Positions 22,846 through 33,704 are shown, numbered from the stretch's first letter. The stretch is DNA of 64,000 bases from Symbiodinium natans (GCA_905221605.1 CAJNDS010002620.1:248001-312000), one strand, 5' to 3'. Notes: generated by a model not told the origin, from the letters alone. A program made the numbers and translations.

Positions 22846-23540
22846 TGTGAACTCACTCTTTCTTGAGGCATGAGGGGCAAGCCCTCCACGCTCTAGGCGC
22901 GCCCCCTGTTTGGGGTAGCCATCGGACACTGGAACTCGGGGGGCTGCCTCTATCTGTCTTTTCTTTGTTTCTTGGGGCTTGGTGGAAAACCCCGGCGCTC
23001 GAGACGCGTCCCACGTGGTTGCGGAGGACGGTGAGTGCCTCTCTCTTCTTCTTCTTCTTCTACTCAGCGAAGAGGCCCCCATCTCTCTCTTTTTTTCAGG
23101 CTTTCATTGTTTCTTTCTCGGGGGCCCTCTTCTTCCTTCCTTCTGGCGCACGCACCTTCCTTTCCGGCGCACGCAACCCCGCCCCGAAGGGCGTGTTGTT
23201 TGTACTGATCGCCTGCTGTCTGGCTCAGACTCAACCGGTCACTAAACCAACAAAGAATATTCGACACTGTGCCTGACAAAAGCTGGGGCTGTCGTTCTCT
23301 ATCTCTTTATTTCTTTCTTGGGGGAATGGGGGAGACCCCCGCGCGAGCGCGCGCGCTCTCTCTCTCTCTCTCCTGCACGCTTAGCCCCCCCCGAAGGGAA
23401 GGCTGCCCCTAGGGGCGCGCGAAGTCCATGGGTGCGTTGGTTAGGAAGGGCCACGGTTTTCACGGCCCTTTTGAAATCACGAGGCGTGTGGTTTCCCCCT
23501 GGAAGTCAAAGCACGAAGAAATGGAGCGCGCGCTCTATCT
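22846..23540. other. Pyrimidine-rich stretch, no gene recognised
   Basis: CTT and CT tracts alternate with short palindromic pieces such as CCCCCGAAGGG and GCCCCTAGGGGC near 23388-23420. Frames of up to 137 codons are Phe/Ser/Leu-rich because of the CT bias. I see no supported exon. Confidence 0.5.
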
Positions 23541-23542
23541 CT

Positions 23543-23993
23543 CTCTTTCTTCCTTTATTTCTTTCGGTCGTTCATCCTTTCTTTCTGTCTTTATTTCTGT
23601 ATTTCTTGATTTCCTGATTTCTTTATTTCTTTATTTCTTTATTTCTGTATTTCTGTATTTCTGTATTTCTTTATTTCTGTATTTCTCTATTTCTGTACTT
23701 CTTTATTTCTTTGTTTCTGTATTTCTTTTTTTTCTTTATTTCTTTTTTTCTTTATTTCTTTATTCCTTTATTCCTTTATTCCTTGATTCCTTTATTTCTT
23801 TATTTCTTTATTTCTTTAATTCTTTATTTCTTTATTTCTTTATTTCTTTATTTCTTTATTTCGTTATTTCTTTATTTCGTTATTTCTTTCTTTCTTTATT
23901 TCTTTATTTCTTTATTTCTTTATTTCTTTATTTCTTTATTTCTTTATTTCTTTATTTCTTTATTTCTTTATTTCTTTATTTCTTTATTTCTAA
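23543..23993. repeat. (TTTATTTC)n octamer array
   Basis: An irregular array of TTTATTTC, with CTTT and TGTATTTC variants becoming more regular towards the right. It gives hydrophobic Phe/Leu/Ile translations that mimic membrane proteins but have no coding meaning. Confidence 0.95.
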
Positions 23994-24245
23994 TGACACA
24001 CCACACTCCATGACACACACGACTCTCTGCCAAAACGCCGAAACTACAACACACCACACCCATTCATGAAAAAACAAGGGAAACACACACAGACACCACT
24101 GCAAGGTCACTGTTTTTTTGTTTTTGGTGTCACTTCTGAGACTCCATGCCTTACCACCCTTTACCTACACACTGACACTTTCCTTGCACACTGAAGTCAA
24201 AGACATGCACCCCCAAACCACCCACTTTGCAACCACAAATGCTCA

Positions 24246-24248
<3 letters not shown>

Positions 24249-24279
<31 letters not shown>

Positions 24280-24707
24280 CCACAACACTCTTGCACATGC
24301 ACACTCAGAAAAACAGCCGAAACCACAAAATGCACATTCATGGATATCTTTGAGTTCCGATTGCAATTTTTTCACTGTCTTTCTGATCAATCGACAGCTT
24401 ACCGAGCTGAAAGCACCCACGAAAACCTTATTTTCTTTCTTGCTGTCTTGCTTTCTTGCTTTCTTTCTTTCATGTGGCGGGTGAAGCCCCACCGGCGTCT
24501 CTGCATTGGGGGCCTTGGCAGACAAGCTCCGCTTTCACCAACCAGTGCCTGTCCCCCTCCCCCTCCCCCTCCCCCTCCCCCTCCCCCTCCCCCTCCCCCT
24601 CTCCCCCTCCCTCCCTCCCCTCCCCCTCCCCCTCCCCTCCCCCTCCCCCTCCCCCTCCCCCCTCCCTCTCCCTCTCCCTCTCCCTCTCCCTCTCCCTCTC
24701 CCTCTCT
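24249..24707. repeat. (CA)n and (CCCCTC)n arrays with short spacer
   Basis: A CA tract at about 24249-24279 and a CCCCTC/CCCTCT array at about 24546-24707 flank roughly 260 bp of ordinary sequence. The CCCCTC array is strongly strand-asymmetric (G-rich on the minus strand). Confidence 0.95.
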
Positions 24708-24709
24708 GG

Positions 24710-25290
24710 CGGGCCTTCCCTGGGTCAGCAGGCGCTTTGGCAGCTGCCTTCCTCAGCATTCTTAAGCTCGGCGCATGATGAGGTTAGACTTCCGCTGCTC
24801 CGGCAGAATATGCCCGATCTAGATGCTTCAGAAGAAATGCAACGCAAAGTCCTTCCCAAGCTGGATGGTATCATTTGCCAGTATGTCTTCAGTCGTGCAA
24901 TTCGGGCTCTACCTAAGGACCACCGTCATGAATTTCCTAGCGTCGCACAGTACGTCACAGACAACACACTGCTCAATAGTACCCATGTCAGGCGCCCTTC
25001 TCCCTCTCCCAGAACCTCCAGCCGAGGATGCGGCTTGGGTTCTGGAGCCTGCCAGGGACTCGGAGAACACTCTGTAGCTACCCTAAACCAAATTCAAACC
25101 CCTAATTCCTGCACCAAGCCCTGAACACCCAAAACCCACCAACCCGAAATGTCCTAAACTTACCCCAGGCCCACAGGCCGAGAACGGGCCTCCGTGACAG
25201 GCGCAGGAGGTGGTGCCTTCTTGTCCTGCGGACTAAGAATAGCGAGTGTAGCCGAGTAGGGCTTCGGATACTTCAGGACAGCCGTGGATT
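24710..25290. other. No gene recognised
   Basis: Ordinary-looking sequence between the CCCCTC array and the end of the next gene. A plus-strand stretch near 24781-25080 is open in two frames but shows no domain. A short CCCTAAACC-like patch lies near 25080. The minus strand here would be the 3' flank of the 25.3-26.1 kb gene. Confidence 0.45.
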
Positions 25291-25297
25291 TAAGGAC

Positions 25298-26129
25298 TTA
25301 AAGAGCTTGGCGGGCATCGACTGGATTTTGTTGGGGTGTTCCTTTCAAGTTCCAGGGGCGCTCCTCTTTTCGCTTCTGGCTCTCTCTGAGGTCGTCTGCC
25401 GTTTTCTTCAGCGCCTGCCGCCTTAGCGTCTGAACATGTCGGAGCTCCGAGGTCATTTCCAATCCTTCCGGTGCTCAGCAGGACGTCGCCAGGAACAGAT
25501 ACACAAAGTAGGGCCATTCATAACAGAACTTAAGGCAACGAGATCTCTCCCAATCTCAAAGCCGGTCTCAAAGCCCCGAAACTTGCAAGCAGCCTGTGCG
25601 CGATGTAAAGTGGAAGCCTTCCTGAAACATGAGAACTCTAAGACCGACAGAGGCTGCAGTTTGCCAGTGGAAGCCATACTCACAGCCTATTGGCCACAAG
25701 TGCAAACGAAACAAGTTCACTCAACTGCAAAACCATACAAGTGAAGATGTTGTCTGAGCAGATGCCCTGAGCACGAGACAGGCGGCTGTGCTGCAGAAAG
25801 TCCTCCAGGTCTTCGACCACCTGTCAACTTCTCTTGGGCCGCGCCGAATGCCCACCCAAACCGGTTTGGGGGGGGGACGCCAAGCCTCTGCCTCCAGCTC
25901 GTCATCGACGATGAAGGTCTCCTGAATGCACAAGATTCGACAGGTGTAGCGGGGTTTGGGGGGGGGGGGGGGGGGGGGGTCAGGACCGCTGAGTCTCCCA
26001 TGATCTCCGATGATCTCATCGCGCGCGCGACTCCATGTGTTACAACGTGTTCTTAGAAGCCCATGGCCCGACCTCGCCGTCTTCCCGTGCCTTCTTCTTC
26101 CTCCGCTTCTTCGCCGCAGTGCTCTCTGC
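25298..26129 (-). CDS. Small multi-exon gene, unknown protein, C-terminus defined
   Basis: Six exons join in phase: 26073-26129, 25892-25921, 25739-25820, 25583-25686, 25490-25528, 25298-25414 (stop TAA 25298-25300), 142 residues visible. The order is a basic segment (KKRRKKKAREDGE), an acidic one (ETFIVDDELE|VVEDLEDFLQ), then YGFHWQTAASVGLRVLMFQE, an aromatic stretch (FCYEWPYFVYLFL) and a charged helical end (KKTADDLRESQKRKEERPW). Donors are GT, GC, GT, GT, GC; acceptors AG. The GC sites (CTGGAG|GCAGAG, TTCCTG|GCGACG) give the only in-phase joins I found. The family is not recognised. FVYLFL could be one membrane segment with a cytosolic basic tail, but it is short. The 5' end may extend to about 26370 (an exon-like EAERRKGPVTGLSSVKEEKG occurs at about 26300-26365). 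Confidence 0.65.
25950..25979. repeat. Poly-G run of about 30 inside an intron
   Basis: This homopolymer lies in the first intron of the 25.3-26.1 kb gene (poly-C in the transcript). Its length is probably unstable. Confidence 0.9.
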
Positions 26130-26399
26130 CTTTCCCACAAGAAGCCAAGTCTGATGTCAAGCTGTCAAACATGGCCACACTCTGGTCATGCTCTGAAAAC
26201 TCAGGAAGATATCGCAAAGCACGCGCAAAGCCGCGCCGCGGCAGGCTGCGCCGACGGCGCATGGGAGGGTGCCTGGCAAGGCTCAGAGGTAACAAAAAGC
26301 CCGTGCGAAGCCCCTTCTCTTCCTTTACTGAACTCAGCCCAGTCACAGGGCCCTTCCGGCGCTCAGCCTCATGAGCGTGAGACCTGACATCTGACGGCT

Positions 26400-28140
26400 C
26401 ACGTAGAGAACTAGACATGGCAGGGTGCAAAGCTGAGACATCACTTCACTGGGGCCGTCGCCGCTCCCACGCCCTTTCCACCTGGCACGGGAAATACTAA
26501 AGCCCCAACAAGCAAACCTACTGACCTGCAGGTCCTATGGGTCCTGCGTCCGGCTCCTCAAAGGTCTAGGAGTCTAGGAGTGGATCCCAGTCACAGAAAG
26601 CGGTTACACACAGGCTAAACCAATCTTGTCATGTGCAAAAGTGCAAGAGCTGGAAGGCTGAGCTGTGCTTTACTCTCACTCTCCAGCTGCTTTGCTCCCT
26701 CTACAAGAACAGCAGAGACGTGATTCGGCAGTGTAGTCAGCTTTCAAGCTGCCCAGCTGCCTCGGCTGCAAAGGCCCGATGCTGCATCAGGAGCGCCTGA
26801 CCAGTGACCAGCACTTGATTGGGATTGCGCGTCTGCTGTAATTAAGATTTTGTGCGCGCACGTCGACGCACCATGATGCGCTAGCGGCTATTGCTCGCTC
26901 CCCGTTTGCCAGCCTCTTGCTCATTCCTTGCCCTGAACTGCTGGGACCTCTGGCGATGCTGAATGATTCAAGCATTAAGCATATGTACGGGTTGAGTCGC
27001 ACATCAACACGACCGTGCCGCTGCCTCTGCACGAACCAGATGGCGCACATCACCTGGACTTACATCGGAATTGGAGCGGGTGGAGTCGGATGGAGGTGAC
27101 TGGCGACACGGGGAACTCTAAGCCCCCCCACCACAACCAGCACGACGGTCACCATGCCTGGCAGACATCAAGATGGCCCCAAAGCCCCAACAAAGGGCAC
27201 AAGAAAAGTCTCCGCACCTGGACTGCCCAGGACCTCGGAATCGTCACTCATTCCAACTGGCGTGCAAGAGAAGCTTGGCTTTTGGGCCGAGGCATAGGTC
27301 AGCAGCAGGTGCAAAACGATAAAGAAAGCGCCGATGCCCTGCAACCACGCACGTGTTAAGCCATGTCCAGAAAGATGGGAAGAACTGCGAGCGCGAAGAA
27401 TTTAAAGACCACGTGTTTGGGACTGATTAGATGTTATTGAGGCGTGTCGCGATGTTGGGGGAGCAAACTAGGGCAAGCTGTAGTCATTGATCCAGAGGCT
27501 CCCGCTGTAAGGCTGTAGGCCAGCAAGCGCAGGGCTTGCGGAGTATTCGCAGCCTTGCGGCAGAACAGATGGCGTCGGGAAACGTTGGGAAAGCCCAGCT
27601 TGCCTTGCTCATGGCGACCTCAGCACGACGTAAGCTTGCTTCTTTCTACAGCATCTCCACCTCACAGCTAAAGCGCTTACTCATGGGAGTCGAGGCTGGA
27701 GGAAGGATGGAGATACCTAAAGTTGCCTCAGACGCTGAGGGACCCACAACAGCGCACCCGACAGCAAGGACACGGACGCCGCTCTTTAGCAGGCTAAAGC
27801 TCGTTAAAGCGAGCCAAGGCTGTTTGATCTCTTGCTTGCCTGCGGCTGCAATGGCTCCTTCTGCAGCTGTTGAGGCTAGTCTGATTTGTACGATCTAAGG
27901 TTGCGGTGGCTATGGACTTACAGTCCCTGGACAACACTTTTCAGGAAGTAGCATTGCCCTTACGACAGCACGACAGCCTCAGACCTCAGTTGTTGTGGCA
28001 CTCTCTTTGCATCAAAACAACTTTTTGTCCATCCACCCAATTTTGAGCTGATGCCCTCGACCCGTCTGTTGTCAGCTACATGCTTCGAACACTCCTAACT
28101 TGAGCCATGCACCGATGGTGTTGATGGAAAGATTCCTCTG
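26400..28140. other. No gene recognised
   Basis: Complex, non-repetitive sequence. Frames of 60-120 codons occur on both strands, the longest on the plus strand at 27536-27898 (Ala/Thr/Ser-rich, no domain). Short exons may be hidden here, but I cannot support any. Confidence 0.45.
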
Positions 28141-28146
28141 GACACT

Positions 28147-28254
28147 CCCAAATCTTCCAAAACCCGTAATTAAGGTATATACCCAAATTTATACTACGGA
28201 TCATTATTATGAGTTAGGGGATTTCCTTAATTAAGGTGTTTTGGAAGATCTGGG
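28147..28254. mobile_element. 108-bp hairpin element (MITE-like)
   Basis: The left arm CCCAAATCTTCCAAAAC...TAATTAAGG (28147-28176) is the near-perfect reverse complement of the right arm CCTTAATTAAGGTGTTTTGG...ATCTGGG (28224-28254), with about 47 bp between them. It has no coding capacity. The shape is that of a miniature inverted-repeat element; no target duplication was identified. Confidence 0.65.
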
Positions 28255-28399
28255 CTATGGAAGCTATGAAAGCTGAATGCAGCGTGGAACGCAAGGCTGC
28301 TGAATGCCTTTCATCGCCATCGGGACTTGCACTCCTCAACGCGAGAGGTACCGATAAGCATACCAGAGCACCAAGCAACTGCCAAAAGCATCTCATTAA

Positions 28400-28742
28400 T
28401 CTTACTATTACTATTACTATTACTATTCCTATTCCTATTCCTATTACTATCACTATCACTCTCACTATTACTATTACTACTACAATTTCTATTACTATTA
28501 CTATTACTATTACTATTACTATTACTATTACTATTACTATTACTATTACTATTATACTATTACTATTATACTATTACGATTATACTATTACTATTACTAT
28601 TACTATTACTATTACTATTACTATTACTATTACTATTACTATTACTATTACTATTACTATTACTATTACTATTACTATTACTATTACTATTACTATTACT
28701 ATTACTATTACTATTACTATTACGATTATTATCATTGCTATT
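28400..28742. repeat. (TATTAC)n hexamer array
   Basis: About 340 bp of TATTAC repeats with a few TATTCC, CACTAT and TTATAC interruptions. The left edge is degenerate and the right edge decays into ATTATTATT. Confidence 0.95.
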
Positions 28743-28759
28743 ATTATTAATAATATATG

Positions 28760-29737
28760 ATTGTCTTCCAACGCCTCGGCACCTCTGCCATGTCCGCCGT
28801 GTCCTGGCAAAGGAGATTCAGGTTTCTGACATGCGGACAACTGGCCACGCACAAGAGGACCTTGCAAGATAACAGACCATTCGACTTTAGCGACGGAGTG
28901 CCATTTTCATGCATAGACTCCGAACGAGCTGTGGATTCGTGAATTGCCACGGCCTCCCACGGGCCACCGGCCTTTCGACTCTACCACTGGCATACATCGT
29001 TGCATACCGTTGCGCTAAAAAGGTGCACTCAATATTGGACAGAAGTCTCAACCCCCCAGCCGGAGCCTTGCAGGAGCGTGCATGTTCCTAGGAGGCTACC
29101 TGCAGGGAAAAACTTCTCAATGGCCACCTGCCAACTGTCCCAGGGTGCATTGAAACGTAATGAAACGTTCGACGCGGGAAGCCATCGAGAGCAATCGGGA
29201 TCTGAAAAGCTTGGCGGATGAGGGAAGGCCTCCCCTTTGGAGTGCCGAGGTGGGGGTCCGTCTTTGCTTAGGTCTTGCTCATGCGGCTGTCGACTCCTGC
29301 AACTGTTCCTGTCCTGATGCGGACACCACCTGATGGCGTGAGACGGCCGAAAGAACATGAGCTGCTTGGCAGCCAGAATGTTGAAATGAGGCGCTGCTTT
29401 GCAGGGCCGTCCCTACGTAGGCTGCGGAATCCCTGTTTTGCTGAAGTTGTACAGGAATCTCACTGAACGATTGTAGAAGCACAACTCGACCATGAACACT
29501 ACAAGGATGCACCGTGTTTCACCAGCGCCCACGCAAGGGGCTCGAGCTACATTATCCCTACAGGCACAGGTGGCCAAGGCTCAGGTGGCCACGCGGGGCA
29601 CACCCGTAGACTGGTTCCGCAACATTCGTGCCGCGGCTGCCGGGCGGTGCAAGTTCCTGACAAAGATGGTTATTGCATGGAATTGCCGTGCTTTGAGAGA
29701 TGATTTGCTCTTTTTGTGGCAAGCAATAGCGACGCAC

Positions 29738-29769
<32 letters not shown>

Positions 29770-30600
29770 GCGCACCTAACCCTTCCCAATTGAGGAGGGC
29801 ATTGGGGAGGGCCGCCCGACTCTCTCTCTCTCTCTCTCGCTCTCTCTTTCTGGGACAGAAAGGCTTAATGCCTCCGAGCGTCCCAACAGACACGGGGCTC
29901 AGAACAAGTCCGGACACGCTGCCCTCCACGTGCCCTTGGCGGCTACAGGGGAAGGTCACACATGTATCTGTAGGCCATGCATGCACACACGAGATTGAGG
30001 CAGCAACTGGTAGACGCCTCACTACCAGCGCTTCACTACCCGCGCTCGACATTCTCTTGTTCAACAACTGTAAAAAACAGATCTGTCGGCTTGAAATGAA
30101 AGTTCATCAATTGCATCCGAAGGGAAAATACCCCTCTTTGTCCGAACACTGTCGTAAAAAAACACCCAGGCAGCTAGCGATGCTTGGAACATGGTGCTGA
30201 GGACCGGCATAAGACATGAAACAAGGGAGTACTAGCAACAAACTGCTGCCAACTCCCGTTTAACAGGCGAAGGCGCTCACGAAGCACCAGATAAGAAGCA
30301 GTCTTTGCCTAGCTAAGGTGGACAAGAACCTGGGAGACATGGTCTCCCACTCCCTTATTTGGGTGTTCGGGGTTTCAGGCACGTCCGAGGCACCGATCTC
30401 CGTTGCTGGCGCCAAGGTGGGCGGCGCGGGCAGCTGATCCTCGCAAAACCGACTTGGCCCAAACAGCACGGAGCACAACACGGAGCAACGGAGCTTGGAA
30501 AACTCTAGAGGCGATCATGAGCTTCAATCAACTCGAACAGCTGTAAGCTTGGGTGAACTGGGCCAAGATGGGTTCATTCAGTTTCGAGCCGTTCCGCGAG
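28760..30600. other. No gene confidently placed; CT tracts
   Basis: Two CT tracts (about 29737-29765 and 29817-29850) are followed by short palindromic GC-rich pieces. Minus-strand sequence near 29060-29190 (VSLRFNAPWDSWQVAIEKFF) reads plausibly but has no support. Overlapping frames of up to 169 codons run through the CT tracts and are unlikely to be real. Confidence 0.4.
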
Positions 30601-30624
30601 CTGTCCTGCTGCAGCACCGAGTCG

Positions 30625-30873
30625 TCAGCAGAGCCTCCTGTCTAGGCAGCTGGTCCCATACCCCCGACCAGAGCAAAGCATAGTATCGGCATCATTTAGA
30701 CCATGAGACGTCAGCTCCATGACAAGTGAGTTCCTACCGCGGGATGCAACATGCATCGCAGCACCTTCGGAGAGGGGTCTCTCTGTGACGTGCACCAGGT
30801 CAGTGTGGCTACTGTTGAAGCCCGATGTCACGGTCCGAGCCGTCGTGAGCTTCCTGGGCGCAGGGACTTGCAC
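30625..30873 (-). CDS. Possible exon, unknown protein
   Basis: A minus-strand frame of 82 codons includes GFNSSHTDLVHVTERPLSEG and ASRGRNSLVMELTSHGLND, with an ordinary composition. It lies downstream of the MADPSKSQ exon on the same strand and could be the next exon of that gene. Splice boundaries are not resolved and no family is recognised. Confidence 0.35.
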   Translation of the reverse strand: MQVPAPRKLTTARTVTSGFNSSHTDLVHVTERPLSEGAAMHVASRGRNSLVMELTSHGLNDADTMLCSGRGYGTSCLDRRLC

Positions 30874-31109
30874 GTGCCTGGCTCATTCAACTAATATGCT
30901 TCTGGTAGCATCTGCACACTCGACGGGACAGCCATGCCGCCAGGTGACGACCCCGTCCTACCTTTGCTATGGGTTCGGCTGACAGCATAGCTGCTGCCCG
31001 CGCCAGTTCGCGACGTGTTCCTTGGATATTGCACTCAAGTACATGAGAGTGTTACTCGATCAACTCTGCATCTTTGGCCGTGCTGCAGGCGACTGGAGCC
31101 CCCGATGCT

Positions 31110-31249
31110 CACGGCCTGAAAAGACCAGGATACTCGTGGTGCAGTGGAGAAGGCGTGCTTGGACAGTGCAGGCACACAAGCTTGCTCGCCTGGTGATGGT
31201 TCCCGCTGCTCATGTCGTCTTGGCTCTGGCTCTTGCTCGGATCTGCCAT
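31110..31249 (-). CDS. Probable first exon (MADPSKSQ...), unknown protein
   Basis: The minus strand reads MADPSKSQSQDDMSSGNHH, then QASKLVCLHCPSTPSPLHHE, before a stop near 31110. The start looks like a genuine N-terminus: a polar, Ser/Gln-rich beginning and then a C-x-x-C pair that could bind zinc. It is followed on the same strand by the exon-like frame at 30625-30873. The donor is not resolved. It could instead be an internal exon of the gene represented by 31372-31926. Confidence 0.45.
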
Positions 31250-31371
31250 GTTCGGGCATTCGGGCAAAGGGTAAGGCAAGAATCATAGAACGCAATCGAG
31301 ACCCCGAACACCTACCAGCAACTAGCATGGGAACTATGACGAGAAGGCCTACCCCAAAATGAAACTTGTCA

Positions 31372-31926
31372 GGCCCAACTCTGCTAAGCAAGGCATGGCA
31401 AGGCGGCGCGGGAAGTCATCCTCCGGCTGCAAGGCCAGGGCCCTCTTCTCCGTGAAGGGCATGTCCAGCTCCTTCAACGCAGGCGCAACAACCCCCCCCC
31501 CCCCCCCCCGGCGCACAACGACCCCCCCCCCCTCTCCCCATGCGCGTCATTTGATTCAAGGATCCCCTGCTGATCCTTCGGCAAATGCTTTTGACTACTG
31601 CATGCACCCGTGTACGAGGAGGAGGTCGAAATATGTTGAAAGAGGGAGCTGCGCTGAAGCCCCGACGGTCCTCGGGCAAACAGATGACACCTTCGCCGGT
31701 GTAGGTGGTGCCCTCCAGTACATCAGGGAGCGGATGGATCTCGTCCGGGGTCACTTGTTGGATCTGAGCCTTGCAGGAAAATGCCATATGGTACAAGCAA
31801 CCAATCCGCCAATGGCAAAACTGGCTCCCGCAGCCCCGCCTCCGCTACGATGGCGTCCACCCATGCAGCGTTTGCTGCCTCCGGCACAGCCGTCTCAGCC
31901 TTCTGCTTCAGCGCCAGAGGCAGTAC
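31372..31926 (-). CDS. Probable exons of an unknown helical protein
   Basis: Three coding-like pieces run in order on the minus strand. The first, 31810-31926 after GATGGTGCTCAG, reads VLPLALKQKAETAVPEAANA and VDAIVAEAGLREPVLPL. The second, about 31625-31769, reads AQIQQVTPDEIHPLPDVLEG and GEGVICLPEDRRGFSAAPSF. The third, about 31372-31490, reads PALKELDMPFTEKRALALQP and EDDFPRRLAMPCLAELG. A GC donor at 31809 joins the first two in phase but leaves an intron of only 40 nt, so that boundary is doubtful. Two poly-C runs (about 31491-31534) lie between the second and third pieces. No family was recognised. Confidence 0.45.
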
Positions 31927-31995
31927 CTGAGCACCATCAGGCCACACATGCACTCTAAAATGCGCTCAAAACTGAATTGAAACTCACTCCTTCGT

Positions 31996-32515
31996 TCACT
32001 CATTCGCTCGCTTCGGCATGCTTCGGGCCTTGTGGTTGTCCAGCATGTTCCTCAGCCCCAGAGGGCCTCGGCACCGAACTGCAAAGCAACAGCTGCACAG
32101 CAGCAGCACTAGAATCACTAGAAGCATAGCCAGAAGCACGACCTTCCGTTCCACGATCCGGCCCAGCCACGAGGCTCGACCCGACCGTAGGTCAGGTTCT
32201 GGTCCACACCCTTGGTTCCGCTCGTCATGAGATCCTTCTGCGGCTCCTTAGGTCAAGGAACTGTCAAGAGTAAACAGCTTCCGAATGGATATGAGTGGAA
32301 GGAGTCGCACTACTACACACGGTGTAGAGCTCCCCTCTCTACCTTAGCCGCAATTGCAAAAGTGCGGGGAAGGAGAGGGGCGATGAAGGTGTCTTCCGCC
32401 ACGACCGTGGCCTTGGTGGTGTGGAAGAGTGGCTCGATCGCCTCCTTGAAGACACCGGCCTTGTTCAGTGCCATGGCGATGCAGACCAAAGCGAAGGGGA
32501 TGGAAGACAAGCCTC
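31996..32515 (-). CDS. C-terminal exons of a single-pass membrane protein
   Basis: Three exons join in phase. 32343-32515 follows a pyrimidine-rich acceptor (CTCTTTTGCCAG) and reads GLSSIPFALVCIAMALNKAG, AIEPLFHTTKATVVAEDTF, up to IAAK. 32208-32246 reads EPQKDLMTSGTKG. 31996-32142 holds one strong membrane helix (VVLLAMLLVILVLLLCSCC) and a short basic tail (RCRGPLGLRNMLDNHK ... PKRANE) ending at TGA 31996-31998. Both donors are GT (GCTAAG|GTAGAG, AAGGGT|GTGGAC). A helix followed by a basic tail at the very end is the layout of a type I surface protein. It may be the end of the PA14 locus upstream on the same strand, but continuity through 34-40 kb is not proved. The second intron is only about 65 nt and the frame is also open through it in another phase. 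Confidence 0.6.
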
Positions 32516-32540
32516 CTGGCAAAAGAGAACTCGTCTTATA

Positions 32541-32541
<1 letters not shown>

Positions 32542-32598
<57 letters not shown>
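32542..32598. repeat. Poly-A run of 57
   Basis: This uninterrupted A tract (poly-T in the minus-strand transcript) lies directly upstream of the acceptor at 32516. It could be a retroposon tail on the plus strand or a simple homopolymer; no retroposed gene was identified next to it. Confidence 0.95.
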
Positions 32599-32601
<3 letters not shown>

Positions 32602-32656
32602 CTGTCTTTGCCAACCCGTCCCCTCTTCTCCCCCCTCTTTTCATCCTCTTTCCATG

Positions 32657-32962
32657 CTCCCTAAACCCTAAACCCTAAACCCTAAACCCTAAACCCTAAA
32701 CCCTATATACCCTATATACCCTATATACCCTAAACCCTAAACCCCCCTCGCTCCGATGAGGCCCCAAGGAGGTGGCTCGGGGGGCCGATCCACCGCGCCC
32801 TCGGCAATCTCTTCCCTCGTCGGCTCCCGGGTTGGCCTCGATGGCTTTGAGACCCTTGGGGAATCGGCGGCCCAGGTTTAGGGTTTAGGGTTTAGGGCTT
32901 AGGGTTTAGGATTTGGGGTTTAGGGTTTTGGGTTTAGGGCTTAGGGTTTAGGGTTTAGGGTC
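32657..32962. repeat. Inward-facing telomere-type repeats
   Basis: CCCTAAA units (with CCCTATATA variants) at about 32661-32744 face TTTAGGG units at about 32876-32962 across some 130 bp of GC-rich spacer. Together they form an imperfect inverted repeat. They lie in inferred intronic DNA of the minus-strand locus. Confidence 0.9.
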
Positions 32963-33097
32963 TTCTCAAATCCCAAGTAGAACAAACCCGGCCTAAGCCC
33001 CTCCGTGATGGCTGGCTCCCTGTCGATGATGGACGGACAGCCTGCGGCATGCGATCCCAACATGCACTTACACGATTTCCCTCAAGTTGTGCAATCT

Positions 33098-33345
33098 CTA
33101 GCTGGGCACCAACATCCCACCTGCAATTTCATCGTCTGGATTATTGCAGTTGTCGGTGGTACACGACTTCATAACCTGACCGTTGGTGATCATCGTGTAG
33201 GTGCTGGTGCCCAAACTCCGTGTCAGCTCCTGACTGAAAGCGGACATCGCTCCACACGTCGTTTGTTGCAAGCGATGCAGAGTCGACAGCAAGAAAGCCT
33301 CTCCTCCAACAGTGAGCTGCATGTCCCTTGGGCAACGCCCATCAT
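33098..33345 (-). CDS. Cysteine-containing exon of the surface-protein locus
   Basis: The minus frame reads MQLTVGGEAFLLSTLHRLQQ, GAMSAFSQELTRSLGTSTY, TMITNGQVMKSCTTDNCNNP and DDEIAGG. The C-x-x-x-x-C-N spacing resembles that of the neighbouring exon (ECYQSNCNQI), suggesting a repeated cysteine-rich module. It lies between the transmembrane exons and the PA14 exons on the same strand. The exact boundaries are not fixed: one candidate acceptor is GGGACATGCAG just before CTCACTGTTGG. Confidence 0.5.
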
Positions 33346-33496
33346 GCGACACTCAATTCCTCCGCGAGCGTTCATGTACAGGAAGCTGCAACAAGCCTTG
33401 CAGGGTGACTGTTTTGCACTGCAAATGCCAAGGCATCGTCATGTTGGGGGCACCCTCTGCTAACCGACCCCCACAACTCACCGTGACCCACCCTTC

Positions 33497-33704
33497 CCAC
33501 CGTGTGCGGGCGGCCGTCGAACGTCTTCCGGTCCAAACAGAAGTTCCACTGGAATCGCCCACTCTGACATTGCGACAGCACATCTGTGACACCATCTGCT
33601 GCAAACGGGCCAATGAAGCACTCGAACCCACGATCTGGAGACTCTTCAACAGGGCAAACGCGCTGGTCGGTCTGAAAGCCAGTGAACTGGTTGATGATGT
33701 ACGC
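33497..33704 (-). CDS. Cysteine-rich exon of the surface-protein locus
   Basis: The minus frame reads EAYIINQFTGFQTDQRVCP, DRGFECFIGPFAADGVTD, then VLSQCQSGRFQWNFCLDRK and TFDGRPHTVG. Its Cys, Gly, Asp and aromatic content suits an extracellular domain. The CFIG...C spacing loosely resembles the exon at 40711-40798 (CFAGSENVVGDRVC). The acceptor may be GGTCCTGAG at 33705; the phase with the preceding exon was not reconciled. Confidence 0.5.

Noticed and set aside
20377-22889. Repetitive frames with FREFHMA-type units
   Set aside because: They are translations of the 52-bp minisatellite; the unit is not a codon multiple, so frames persist only through chance indels.
23428-24069. Hydrophobic 213-codon frame resembling a membrane protein
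   Set aside because: It is created by the TTTATTTC array.
28236-28872. Poly-Thr/Ile and poly-Leu frames of 174-181 codons
   Set aside because: They arise from the TATTAC array.
29558-30067. 169-codon minus-strand frame spanning two CT tracts
   Set aside because: Its middle is Arg/Glu microsatellite translation and its ends show no domain or splice support.
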